This document shows, one piece after another, positions 47,055 through 55,771 of a DNA stretch of 64,000 nucleotides. Below the pieces are notes generated by a model that was not told the origin of the DNA, ran no database searches, and saw nothing but the letters and a program-made list of their open reading frames with translations. The stretch's first letter is position 1; every line of letters starts with the position of its first letter. Source of the DNA: Veillonella magna DSM 19857 (GTDB lineage Bacteria; Bacillota; Negativicutes; Veillonellales; Veillonellaceae); the NCBI RefSeq assembly GCF_000428745.1, contig NZ_AUAN01000007.1, positions 1 through 64,000 of the forward strand, in the 5' to 3' direction. The position numbers were made by a program, and so were the translations under genes.

Positions 47055-47792
47055 CTAGCGACAATTTAATAGCTCTGCGATATGCATTACTTTGATGCGA
47101 CGGTCAATTTCGCCGTCTTTGTACATACGATCCAACATACCTTCGATATTCATAAGGCATGCCTGGTCGCTACCGGCCACTACGTTTGCGCCGGATTCAT
47201 AAATTGTCATCGCCTTTTCGCGCGTCATAACCGCAGAAATTTCAGGCTGTTTTACCGTAAAGGTACCGCCAAAACCGCAGCAACGTTCTGCACGATGCAT
47301 CGGCAAATATTCGAGACCGCGAATATTTTCGAGAAGTTTCATCGGCTGTTCTTTAATCCCCATAAGACGAGTTACGTGGCAGGACTTGTGGTACGTTACT
47401 TTATCTCTGAAAGTAGCGCCTACATCGGTCACGCCCAATACATCTACGATAAACTGCGTAAATTCATAGATGTGATCGCTCAATCGAGCGGCACGAGCGA
47501 GCCATTCCGGTTCATCTTTTAAAATTTCGCGATATTCATCGCGAATGGCAAAAGCACAGGATCCGGACATGCTTACTACATAATCGGCATTTTCAAAGGT
47601 TTCAATCGTATTCTTGATTGCTGCCTTGGCTGCCTGATTGTAGCCCGAGTTGGTAAACATCTGACCACAGCATACCTGTTTCTTTGGTACCGTGATATCA
47701 CAGCCTAACCGTTCCAGCACCTGTACGCCGGCCATCCCAACGTGGGGATAAAACATGTCAATCAAACATTGTGAAAATAAATGAATTTTCAT
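47055..47792 (-). CDS. lutA: Lactate utilization protein LutA
   Basis: This 245-residue protein has two CCG domains: KKQVCCGQMFTNSGY and RCCGFGGTFTVKQPEIS, with GSCAFAIRDEY and YHKSCHVTRL carrying further Cys ligands. It is the first gene of the lut operon and is preceded by GAGGAAATG. Lactate oxidation to pyruvate is a central entry to metabolism in many Negativicutes. No LutR/LldR regulator or lactate permease is adjacent. Confidence 0.94.
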   Translation of the reverse strand: MKIHLFSQCLIDMFYPHVGMAGVQVLERLGCDITVPKKQVCCGQMFTNSGYNQAAKAAIKNTIETFENADYVVSMSGSCAFAIRDEYREILKDEPEWLARAARLSDHIYEFTQFIVDVLGVTDVGATFRDKVTYHKSCHVTRLMGIKEQPMKLLENIRGLEYLPMHRAERCCGFGGTFTVKQPEISAVMTREKAMTIYESGANVVAGSDQACLMNIEGMLDRMYKDGEIDRRIKVMHIAELLNCR

Positions 47793-48396
47793 TTCCTCAC
47801 ATCCTCAACTTTCCTACGTACTTACACTTTAATTTGATTACCCACACTTGCGTATAACATGTCTCGCAACGCTGCCAGGCAGAGAGGCTTATGTATTCGC
47901 ACGGAAATCATCAATCATCACCATCATTATATAGAATATTTTTATCAAAGTCCAAAGGTTTGCAATATTGGCAAATGTCCCTCTCCATATAACAAAAACG
48001 CATACACATTTTTATATAAAGTAAATACCATTATCCTACTATCCCAGTCAACATAAGGTTTATCATTATATTCTCATTTCAATTCACTTGTTTTAAGTTA
48101 TTGAAAACCAATGACATCGGCAACATATCATCAATTATTTTTATATGCCTTGATTTGTTATTACAACCTTATATTTTCACTATTCAAGCATCATCTTATC
48201 ACTTAACAGATCTCTTTCCAAACACGGATAATTACCTTTTCACATGCTGTTTCCCTATCTTGTATGCATTTCGCTCACACCGTCCTTCCTTGCTGCTAAT
48301 TAAGTTTTGTTGACGAATCACTCACGTCTAATTCATCCCTGCTCTTTATACTATAAATTGGTAAGATAACTGCAGCTAGAGTGTTACTGTGGTTCG
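47793..48396. other. Long AT-rich divergent intergenic region lutA / SLH operon
   Basis: About 600 bases hold no gene I can support. The lut promoter must lie near 47800-47900. The right part is AT-rich and carries no clear hairpin with a T run. Confidence 0.45.
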
Positions 48397-48405
48397 TGAT
48401 ATAAT
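48397..48405 (+). promoter_or_regulatory. Extended -10 promoter of the SLH operon
   Basis: TGATATAAT at 48397-48405 is an extended -10 element with a consensus TATAAT. No good -35 stands at 17 bases. It would give a leader of about 65 bases before the ATG at 48477. Confidence 0.6.
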
Positions 48406-48476
48406 CAGACCTGTATTATTGTTGGTTACATAATGTTGAAAGACAAACTATACACATGAGAAGGGAGTCATATCCT

Positions 48477-49937
48477 ATGAAAAAATCAATTGTATTGCGT
48501 TATGCCGTACTGGCCTCATTAGTTCTTGGCGTAGGCCCCACTGCATCGGCCGCCTACACACCCTCATTGGCTGCTGCCGTTGCCTCTTCCGGTACCGTAA
48601 AAGCCACAGCTACTCAAAGCACGCCAAAGACTGATACGACAACTACCGCAAAAACGGATACCAAAGCCGCTGTATCACCTACTAAAGCTGCCGAAGAAGA
48701 AGTAGCTCGTATTGCGGCAAAGAATAAAAATGTGGCCACCGAAAAAGCCAAAGCTGCTGCTAAGACATTACCGTTCAGCGACATCGACGGTCATTGGGGG
48801 CAGGAAGCCATTCTTTACTTGCACAAAGAAGGCGTGCTCAATGGCTACACCGATGGCACCTTCCGCCCGAACGAAGCCGTGACAACAAACGAATTCACCA
48901 ACATCTTTGCTAAATCGTTGGACATAGCTAAGAAGCGCCTTGCTAAAGCTGACAAAAAAGATTCTGCCAAAGAAAAACATATAACTGCTACTGCAGCTTC
49001 TATTACGGACGGACTCATTACGGATGAAAAAGCCGATGGTATTTCCCGTCAAAAATTCGCTATCGCTGCCGCACGCTATGCCGATGCCTTGGGCATCACC
49101 AATATTCACGGAAAAAAAGCCGTTGCATTCAAAGATGCCGATGAATTCGGAGCCGGCGGTTTGAAAGCGGCTACACAATTAGCCCAAGAAGGCTATATCA
49201 GCGAAGGCGCTGACGTAAGCTTCCGTCCTCATGACTTCATCACCCGTGCGGAAGCTGCCGCTATTTTATATCGAATTGACACCGGTAAGAACATTAATGC
49301 AAAATCCGCTACACCGGCACCAACGGTAACTGCCGTAGCCGATACGAAAGATGCAGACACCATCCTTCGTAAAGAAGCCGCCGAAGAAGGTATTAACAAC
49401 GATGCCGTTGCCACTTCTGCCGAAGCACAGGACACCTTAGTGGATGCTGCTTTCAAAGAACTAAATCGCCTATATAAAACACCGGGCAATATGCAAAATC
49501 ATGGTGTAATGTATTGGAAAGACAATGTACTTCACATTGCATTAAAAAGCCAGGATGATTTGGACAAATTGAATGCACGCATCGAAAAGTTAGCTGCCGA
49601 TGGTAAGCCATTCCTCAAAAACGGAGTTATCACCGAGCCTACTCGTTACAGCCAAGCTGAGTATGATCGCATTACTGCTAACTTTGAGCGCTACTATGCA
49701 CAGCGTCAGCCGGAAGGCAAAGTCGTATCTGCTTACCCGGATGTAGCCCATAACCAACTCATCGTCAACATTGATAAAGATTTCCCATACATGAACGATT
49801 CCATCAAAACTGCCTTTGGTAATAAGGTGCGCGTCTTCTTACTTTCCCCTACCGCCGACACGACATCGGCCAAAGCAGCTGATAAAGCCGGTAATTCATC
49901 TACTGCCGAAACCGCTCCGGCCAAGGAGGACGCATGA
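48477..49937 (+). CDS. Exported SLH-domain protein 1 with novel C-terminal module
   Basis: This 486-residue protein has a signal peptide (MKKSIVLRYAVLASLVLGV..., cleavage near ASAA at about 23-26), an Ala/Thr/Lys-rich linker (30-95), an SLH domain (LPFSDIDGHWGQEAILYLHKEG with YTDGTFRPNEAVTTNEF, about 98-145) and a second SLH-like unit (about 200-265, with FRPHDFITRAEAAAILYRI). A C-terminal module (about 320-460) contains HGVMYWKDNVLHIALK and AYPDVAHNQLIVNI. It matches the end of the next protein. SLH domains in Negativicutes bind diamine-modified peptidoglycan. There is no beta-barrel region, so it is not an OmpM porin. AAGGGAG precedes the start; its stop overlaps the next start. Confidence 0.85.
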   Translation: MKKSIVLRYAVLASLVLGVGPTASAAYTPSLAAAVASSGTVKATATQSTPKTDTTTTAKTDTKAAVSPTKAAEEEVARIAAKNKNVATEKAKAAAKTLPFSDIDGHWGQEAILYLHKEGVLNGYTDGTFRPNEAVTTNEFTNIFAKSLDIAKKRLAKADKKDSAKEKHITATAASITDGLITDEKADGISRQKFAIAAARYADALGITNIHGKKAVAFKDADEFGAGGLKAATQLAQEGYISEGADVSFRPHDFITRAEAAAILYRIDTGKNINAKSATPAPTVTAVADTKDADTILRKEAAEEGINNDAVATSAEAQDTLVDAAFKELNRLYKTPGNMQNHGVMYWKDNVLHIALKSQDDLDKLNARIEKLAADGKPFLKNGVITEPTRYSQAEYDRITANFERYYAQRQPEGKVVSAYPDVAHNQLIVNIDKDFPYMNDSIKTAFGNKVRVFLLSPTADTTSAKAADKAGNSSTAETAPAKEDA

Positions 49938-51337
49938 ATCATTCACGCCATGCGATAACTGCTACATTGGCCGCTTTGCTTGTAACAAGCAGCACAACAT
50001 TAGCGGCTACCGATTCATCCGCGCCGATTACAGTTGTGCGCCCGGTAGTCGCCACGGTTTCCACCGAAACAGCTAAGGATAGCGCTTCAATTCCCGCACC
50101 AATTCGTGTTGTTCGACCAAGTGAGGCTTCAAACGCCATACCGTTTAACGGTATGGTAACTTCAAAAGCAGCCACAGCAGCTGCAATTCAAGGCAATACT
50201 GCCACAACGATACCATCCACTGACAAGAAAGTTGCCACCCACGCCATACACACGACCGGTACAGAAAAATCCGATAAAGCCATGGGTTCCATCGGCCTTG
50301 ATACACTGCGGGAAGCTAAGAAATATATTTTCCGCGATGTTCCCAGTACATATTGGGCCGCACAATCCATTGCTACCATGACGCAACAAAATTTAATCAG
50401 TGGCTACTCCGACGGCACCTTCCGCCCTGATAAACCGTTGACGCGAGAAGAAGCTGCTTCTCTTTTCAGCAAACTCATCAACGAACCGTCAACGGTTATG
50501 ATTTCCAGTACATTCTCGGATATTACTTCCGATCGTTGGTCGGCACTGGCCATCGAAGCGGTAGCTCGTAAAAATATTATCAGTGGCTACGGCGATAATA
50601 CATATCGTCCGGAACAATTCATGTCACGCCAAGAATTTGCAGTGGTAGCCGACAACTACCTACACTATTTGGGTTATGAAACACAGGATCCTACCATCTT
50701 GGACAACATTGCCTACAGCGATCAGAAATTTGTAGCCTCTTGGGCTCAAGATGCTGTGCGCGAACTTGCATCACTTCACTTCCTACATTACAATCCGCGC
50801 AATTTATTTAATCCGGAAAAATATATCACCCGTGCCGAAGCTACGGAAATTACATATCGTATGACACAAGGTGATACAGGCAAAGCCTTTAAGGACACCT
50901 TAATGAAACAAAAAACCGAAGCCGCTGCCGACGCATTAATTGTACGCACCTTTGGTAAAAATTATGATTTCCGTCAGCACGGCGTAAAATATTGGAAAGG
51001 TGACACACTTTGGGTTGCCTTTGCTAATGCGGATGATGCCAAGGAATATGGTGCCGCCATCGCCTTTGCTACTGATAAATCTGATTTACGTCACTTGCGT
51101 TTAACCACGGGACCTTTGACACAGGCTGCTATTGATGACATGCAAACCGATGCAGCCTATGCATATCACCAGGCACTAGCCGACGGTACAATTCTTGACG
51201 TCTATCCCAACACGTCTGTTAAACAGCTCGTTATTGTCGTCAACCATTTGCCGGATGCAGTGAAAAAAGATTTGTCCAAACGCTTTCCGGATGTACAGTT
51301 TATCAGCGAAGCAACTCGTGATTCACTCAGTAAGTAA
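49934..51337 (+). CDS. Exported SLH-domain protein 2, paralogue of protein 1
   Basis: This 467-residue protein starts within the stop of the previous gene (ATGA overlap at 49934-49937), with AAGGAGG in the upstream coding sequence. A signal peptide (about 1-25) is followed by a linker with three IRVVRP/ITVVRPV-like repeats (about 33-70), then SLH units: FRDVPSTYWAAQSIATMTQ with YSDGTFRPDKPLTREEAA, then FSDITSDRWSALAIEAVARK with YGDNTYRPEQFMSRQEF, and a third degenerate unit ending ITRAEATEITYRM. The C-terminal module (about 325-463) has HGVKYWKGDTLWVAFA and VYPNTSVKQLVIVVNHLP. The two genes are coupled and probably act together at the wall-outer-membrane interface. The function of the shared module is unknown. 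Confidence 0.85.
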   Translation: MNHSRHAITATLAALLVTSSTTLAATDSSAPITVVRPVVATVSTETAKDSASIPAPIRVVRPSEASNAIPFNGMVTSKAATAAAIQGNTATTIPSTDKKVATHAIHTTGTEKSDKAMGSIGLDTLREAKKYIFRDVPSTYWAAQSIATMTQQNLISGYSDGTFRPDKPLTREEAASLFSKLINEPSTVMISSTFSDITSDRWSALAIEAVARKNIISGYGDNTYRPEQFMSRQEFAVVADNYLHYLGYETQDPTILDNIAYSDQKFVASWAQDAVRELASLHFLHYNPRNLFNPEKYITRAEATEITYRMTQGDTGKAFKDTLMKQKTEAAADALIVRTFGKNYDFRQHGVKYWKGDTLWVAFANADDAKEYGAAIAFATDKSDLRHLRLTTGPLTQAAIDDMQTDAAYAYHQALADGTILDVYPNTSVKQLVIVVNHLPDAVKKDLSKRFPDVQFISEATRDSLSK

Positions 51338-51428
51338 TATGTACTCATTAATGCCTGCTCACAAGGATAGTCACGTTCACTATCTTACGTAACATGCTTC
51401 TGACAATACATGTCGCACAGTATCAAAC

Positions 51429-51466
51429 AAGAAAAAGGACAGTCAAAAGACTGTCCTTTTTCTTGT
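51429..51466. terminator. Bidirectional terminator of the SLH operon and the DUF3298-like gene
   Basis: GAAAAAGGACAGTC pairs with GACTGTCCTTTTTC around a short loop, with T-rich tails on both strands. It lies between converging genes. Confidence 0.92.
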
Positions 51467-51494
51467 TTTACATCACGTGTAATTTAGCAATATT

Positions 51495-52328
51495 TTATTT
51501 ATCGCTCAACTTTCCCATCGGCAAATACAATGTACCGGCAGCTCGCGCCGCAATGTCACCTTGCTGGAAAATTAAAAATACATTGTGATCTTCTGTAGCA
51601 TAAAACTCTTTCGGCACATTGATATCACGCTGTTTATCCTTCATAATACCGCTGTTCACGGCTGTTTTGAAATCTTCCGGTGCATCCGCCAATGCCTTCT
51701 GCAATTTTTCCTTATTCACTCCGCCAAAATCACTAAGTGATACTCGTTGACCACTGGTGGTATTAAAAGTAAATGCCTTTACAGTGTTATTTCCGTTGGC
51801 TGCTTTATCTTGAATTGTGTAGCTTTTAATAAGAACACTGAACAAACCGTTGCCATTTGCTTTCACATCATATGTAATGTACAAATTGGTAGCGTTGTCA
51901 TTTTTTAAATTTGTCTTAGTCAAATCCTCTTGCAAATCTTCTACATAATTACTAATGGCTTTATTAATTTTTTTCTGTACCGTTTTACTTACCGAGGTCA
52001 CTTCCGGATATGTAATATCCATATGATTTCCTTTTACTGCTACCGGCGACACTCCCACTTGGAGACGCTGATAAAAATTATTCGCATTCGGCGCCATCAC
52101 CATCATGCTGGCGCGCGCTTCTTTGTCACTGTTTTCTCGTACTACTTTATTTGTAGTCGGCGCTGCCGTATCTGAAATTCGCGTACTTACAATCCCCGTT
52201 GTATTAACATTCGGCGATACTTTTACGACAGGCACAGTTTCCGATGTCACGGCCGATGCATCATGAGCCATAGCACCGAAAGGCAACGCCATAACAGCTA
52301 ACATTGCTAACTTCTGAGCATAACGCAT
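51495..52328 (-). CDS. Exported DUF3298/RsiV-like protein
   Basis: This 277-residue protein has a signal peptide (MRYAQKLAMLAVMALPFGAMAHDASA, cleavage near residue 20-26), a Thr/Val-rich linker and a C-terminal domain (about 90-270). It contains MDITYPEV, VQKKINKAISNYVEDLQ, LFSVLIKSYTIQDKA, FNTTSGQRVSLSDFGG and VPKEFYATEDHNVFLIFQQGDIAARAAGTL. This order is that of DUF3298 domains, found in RsiV and PdaC. RsiV binds lysozyme, PdaC trims peptidoglycan, but here no deacetylase domain or anti-sigma TM segment is present, so the role is open. GTGAGG precedes ATG 52328. Confidence 0.82.
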   Translation of the reverse strand: MRYAQKLAMLAVMALPFGAMAHDASAVTSETVPVVKVSPNVNTTGIVSTRISDTAAPTTNKVVRENSDKEARASMMVMAPNANNFYQRLQVGVSPVAVKGNHMDITYPEVTSVSKTVQKKINKAISNYVEDLQEDLTKTNLKNDNATNLYITYDVKANGNGLFSVLIKSYTIQDKAANGNNTVKAFTFNTTSGQRVSLSDFGGVNKEKLQKALADAPEDFKTAVNSGIMKDKQRDINVPKEFYATEDHNVFLIFQQGDIAARAAGTLYLPMGKLSDK

Positions 52329-52536
52329 ATATTCCTCACTTCCTCCGATTACTACATCGGTACACACAACACATAACGATGATACTTGCTAATTATGTAT
52401 ATTATCGCATAAGACTATGAATTTTTCATTAAGACACCCATTATACATTTAGTTTATTCTGTCATTGTCTTTCAAGAAAAGATATTTATTTCATTTTTGC
52501 ACTACAATTCTCCCTACAACAAACACATCTCTATGT

Positions 52537-52615
52537 ATTGTACTTATTTTTAAGTACAATCTTGTATACACAATGTACTTCCTTGCTTTTTGTCCTTCTA
52601 AATAGTACAATTGTA
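52537..52615 (+). promoter_or_regulatory. Candidate operator cluster upstream of the OPT transporter
   Basis: A perfect 10-bp inverted repeat, ATTGTACTTA (52537-52546) with TAAGTACAAT (52551-52560), has a 4-base spacer. Further half-sites follow: AATGTACTT (52572-52580) and AGTACAATTGTA (52604-52615). All share a GTAC core. They lie 50-130 bases upstream of the transporter start, where a promoter is expected. Confidence 0.65.
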
Positions 52616-52664
52616 AATAATTGGGTACGGGGTTTTTTTATTTACTGTAAGGAGGTTTTTCACA

Positions 52665-54752
52665 ATGAAGCATGATTTTATGAGTCACGATCTTCATTTG
52701 CCGGAACTTACATTCCGCGGTATGCTTCTCGGTATTTTGATTACCGTCATCTTTACCGCATCCAATGTATACTTGGGCTTAAAAGTAGGTCTTACTTTCT
52801 CGTCCTCCATTCCGGCCGCCGTTATTTCAATGGCGATTTTACGTTTCTTTAAGGATTCCAATGTATTGGAAAACAATATGGTACAAACGCAGGCATCCGC
52901 AGCCGGTACACTATCCGCAGTTATCTTCGTATTACCCGGCCTGTTGATGCTCGGTTATTGGCAAGGATTTCCCTTTGCACAGACATTACTACTTTGTGCC
53001 TGCGGTGGTTGTTTAGGCGTGCTATTCACAATTCCGCTGCGCCGTGCTATGGTTGTTAACAGCGACTTACCGTATCCGGAAGGACGAGCTGCTGCCGAAA
53101 TTCTTAAAGTTGGCAGTCAGTCGCATGATCCGTCCGCAACGACGAAGAGTTCAAGTGGGATGAAGGAAATCGTCGGTGGCGGCATTTTTGCCGGCATTAT
53201 CAGCTTATGTACTAACGGCTTCCACTTCTTAGCCGGCGAAATGAGTTTTTGGTTTGCCGTAGGGCGCGGTACTACACAGTTGCCGTTTGGTTTTTCCACA
53301 GCTCTTCTTGGTGCCGGTTACCTCATCGGTATTGCCAGCGGTATCGCTATTTTAATCGGTATGATTATTGCTTGGGCCGGCTTTGTTCCGTACCTAACTA
53401 ACAGCTTACCGATGGGCGATGCTAAATCGCTAAGTGCCTTTGCCATGAGCGTTTGGAAATCCAAGGTTCGTTTTATCGGTGCCGGCTGTATCGGTATTGC
53501 TGCTATTTGGACTTTGCTGACATTGACCAAGCCTATATTGGAAGGTATGAAAATTTCTTTGCAAAGCATGAAGATGAGCAACGAAGAACGTGCAACGCAT
53601 CGTATGGACACCGATATGAAGCCAACCACGGTAGGACTTGTATTCGTCGCTATTATCATCGGCCTTATTGTTTGCTTCTATTCATTTGTCAGTGCTGTTG
53701 ATATCAGCCCGGTTCTTATGTGGACCTTGGTAGTATGCGGTATCGTAATTTCTCTCTGTATCGGTTTCTTCGTGGCTGCTGCTTGCGGTTACATGGCCGG
53801 TCTTATCGGTACCTCTGCCAGTCCTATCTCCGGTATTGGTATTTTAGGGATTATTATCTCCTCCCTCGTTGTATTTGCTATCGCCTCCGCAAATAATTTG
53901 TTTGCTACGGAAGCAGGTACTAAATTTGCTACCGCTATGGCGCTCTTCATGACAAGCGTAGTCGTATGTATTGCCGCAATTTCCAATGATAACCTGCAGG
54001 ATCTTAAAACCGGCCAACTCGTAGGCGCTACACCGTGGAAACAGCAGGTGGCTCTTCTCATTGGTTCTATCGCTGGGGCTATCGCGATTGCTCCGGTATT
54101 AAATCTTTTATATCAAGCCTATGGTTTCACCGGTGCATTACCTCGTCCGGACATGGATCCATCCGCCGCTTTATCTGCACCACAGGCTACCTTGATGACG
54201 ACTATTGCTCAAGGTATTTTCAGTTCTAACCTTGATTGGAACTATATTCTTATCGGCGTTGGTGTTGGCATAATTTGTATTATCGTAAACTTAATTCTCA
54301 AAAGTACAACAGCCACACTTTCCCTACCACCACTGGCTATCGGGATGGGTATTTATTTACCGCCATCTCTTGAAATGCCAATCGTTATGGGATCTGTTAT
54401 GAGTTACTTCGTAGGTAAGTACCTCGTTCAGCGTGCCAAGGAACGAAGCGGTGAATTAGCTGATGCCGATGTAGAACAATGCAATCGTCGCGGCGTACTT
54501 TTCGCTTCCGGCATGATTGTCGGCGAAAGCTTAATCGGTGTACTCATTGCTATTGTTATCGTATTATCCGTTACATCCGGCGGCAGCGAAGATCCGCTGT
54601 CTCTTGTTGGTAAAGACTTTACCAATACAGCCGAATGGTTAGGCCTCGCCGTATTTATTGCTGTTATCGCTTACTTCATTCGCTTGGTAGTATCTACTAA
54701 ATTCAACAAAGAAGAAGCACTGGAAATGAAACGCGTTAGCGAAGAAAAATAA
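52665..54752 (+). CDS. OPT-family oligopeptide transporter
   Basis: This 695-residue inner-membrane protein has about 15 helices. Motifs of the prokaryotic OPT family are visible: ITVIFTASNVYLGLKVGLTFSSSIPAAVIS (about 24-53), NNMVQTQASAAGTLSAVIFVLPGL and LPYPEGRAAAEILKVG, with GTSASPISGIGILG in the middle and LPPLAIGMGIYLPPS towards the end. The family imports small peptides or metal-peptide chelates by proton symport. AAGGAGG precedes the start. It is a single-gene unit behind the GTAC repeats and ends in a strong terminator. Confidence 0.94.
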   Translation: MKHDFMSHDLHLPELTFRGMLLGILITVIFTASNVYLGLKVGLTFSSSIPAAVISMAILRFFKDSNVLENNMVQTQASAAGTLSAVIFVLPGLLMLGYWQGFPFAQTLLLCACGGCLGVLFTIPLRRAMVVNSDLPYPEGRAAAEILKVGSQSHDPSATTKSSSGMKEIVGGGIFAGIISLCTNGFHFLAGEMSFWFAVGRGTTQLPFGFSTALLGAGYLIGIASGIAILIGMIIAWAGFVPYLTNSLPMGDAKSLSAFAMSVWKSKVRFIGAGCIGIAAIWTLLTLTKPILEGMKISLQSMKMSNEERATHRMDTDMKPTTVGLVFVAIIIGLIVCFYSFVSAVDISPVLMWTLVVCGIVISLCIGFFVAAACGYMAGLIGTSASPISGIGILGIIISSLVVFAIASANNLFATEAGTKFATAMALFMTSVVVCIAAISNDNLQDLKTGQLVGATPWKQQVALLIGSIAGAIAIAPVLNLLYQAYGFTGALPRPDMDPSAALSAPQATLMTTIAQGIFSSNLDWNYILIGVGVGIICIIVNLILKSTTATLSLPPLAIGMGIYLPPSLEMPIVMGSVMSYFVGKYLVQRAKERSGELADADVEQCNRRGVLFASGMIVGESLIGVLIAIVIVLSVTSGGSEDPLSLVGKDFTNTAEWLGLAVFIAVIAYFIRLVVSTKFNKEEALEMKRVSEEK

Positions 54753-54757
54753 TAAAT

Positions 54758-54827
54758 AAAATAAGCCTGTATATCTCAGCGGTCAAGTGCTATAACACGA
54801 CACGCCTATGATATACAGGCTATTTTT
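54758..54827. terminator. Bidirectional terminator after the OPT gene
   Basis: AATAAGCCTGTATATC (54760-54775) pairs with GATATACAGGCTATT (54810-54824) across a 34-base loop, followed by a T-rich tract. It lies before the converging PepSY gene. Confidence 0.85.
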
Positions 54828-54924
54828 ATTTGTCAGAAGAAATATAATTTACATGCAACCAGAAATTTTCCTCTATTTCTAATGTACTATGCCATCACAA
54901 TCATAGTGACAAAATGTAATAATA

Positions 54925-55632
54925 TTATTTCTGTATCGTTGCGGTAGTACCCTCCGCAGCCTCTTCATCCTGCCGGGCAGATATTTCGGTGGTTTCCTTA
55001 ACAGTCGTATCAGCGTCTGTTACTATCGGTTGATTCTGCGCTGTTGACTCAGCCGGCATCATAGTTGTCATCGGTGCTGCCGGTTGTGCCTGTGCAAAAT
55101 TAGTCGCAATGACCTGACCGGTAACCGCATCAAGCGACACGTCATAAACTACACCTTCATGAGTAGCCAAAGCTCTGTATATCGGGTGAAGGGCTACTTG
55201 CGATACAGGTGCTTTCACCTGAATTAAAGAAATATCCTTGAATGCAAGCTGATCCTCCGGTATATTAACAGTTTTTGCTACAATACTGCGTGCTGTCGTT
55301 TCATCCAATATGGCCATCTGCTGGTGCTTTACTTTATTTGTCGTTGCCTGCTGCAAATTAGTTGACTGTTGTTCTGCGGCTGTCTGATTCTCTGCTACCG
55401 GTTGCGCCTGTACATTTTCTGCCATTGCTTCATCGGTAGCTGTCATTGATGCACTCGGTGTTGCCGGCGATGCCTGCACATCATAAGATGCCGCACTACT
55501 GATACCAAAACCACCCATCACCGTTAATGCTAATGCTCCAGCAAAGGCTCGGCGACCCCATGTCTTGTAATGTACAGGAGATACGCTGCTCTTGATCTGT
55601 GTCATAGTTGCTTTTGTTTCTGTCTGTTTCAT
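54925..55632 (-). CDS. Exported PepSY-domain protein
   Basis: This protein of about 235 residues has a basic N-terminus, then a hydrophobic signal or anchor (about 29-48, FAGALALTVMGGFGISSAAS). A Gln/Ala/Thr-rich linker leads to a PepSY domain (about 105-180, DETTARSIVAKTVNIPEDQLAF to EGVVYDVSLDAVTGQVIA), and a second Thr/Ala-rich tail follows. PepSY domains often inhibit or bind peptidases in the envelope. ATG at 55632 has GAGG eight bases upstream, better than ATG 55638. The long N-terminal extension before the hydrophobic part is unusual for a signal peptide. Confidence 0.82.
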   Translation of the reverse strand: MKQTETKATMTQIKSSVSPVHYKTWGRRAFAGALALTVMGGFGISSAASYDVQASPATPSASMTATDEAMAENVQAQPVAENQTAAEQQSTNLQQATTNKVKHQQMAILDETTARSIVAKTVNIPEDQLAFKDISLIQVKAPVSQVALHPIYRALATHEGVVYDVSLDAVTGQVIATNFAQAQPAAPMTTMMPAESTAQNQPIVTDADTTVKETTEISARQDEEAAEGTTATIQK

Positions 55633-55771
55633 ATACATTCCTCACCTTTCTGTTCATATCTATATACATCATACATAAGACTATACATCGTCTTTATTTA
55701 CTATGTATTAAATTATATATCAACAATATGAAAATATAGTGAAGATAGTTATAATATGCATTCCACAACTA

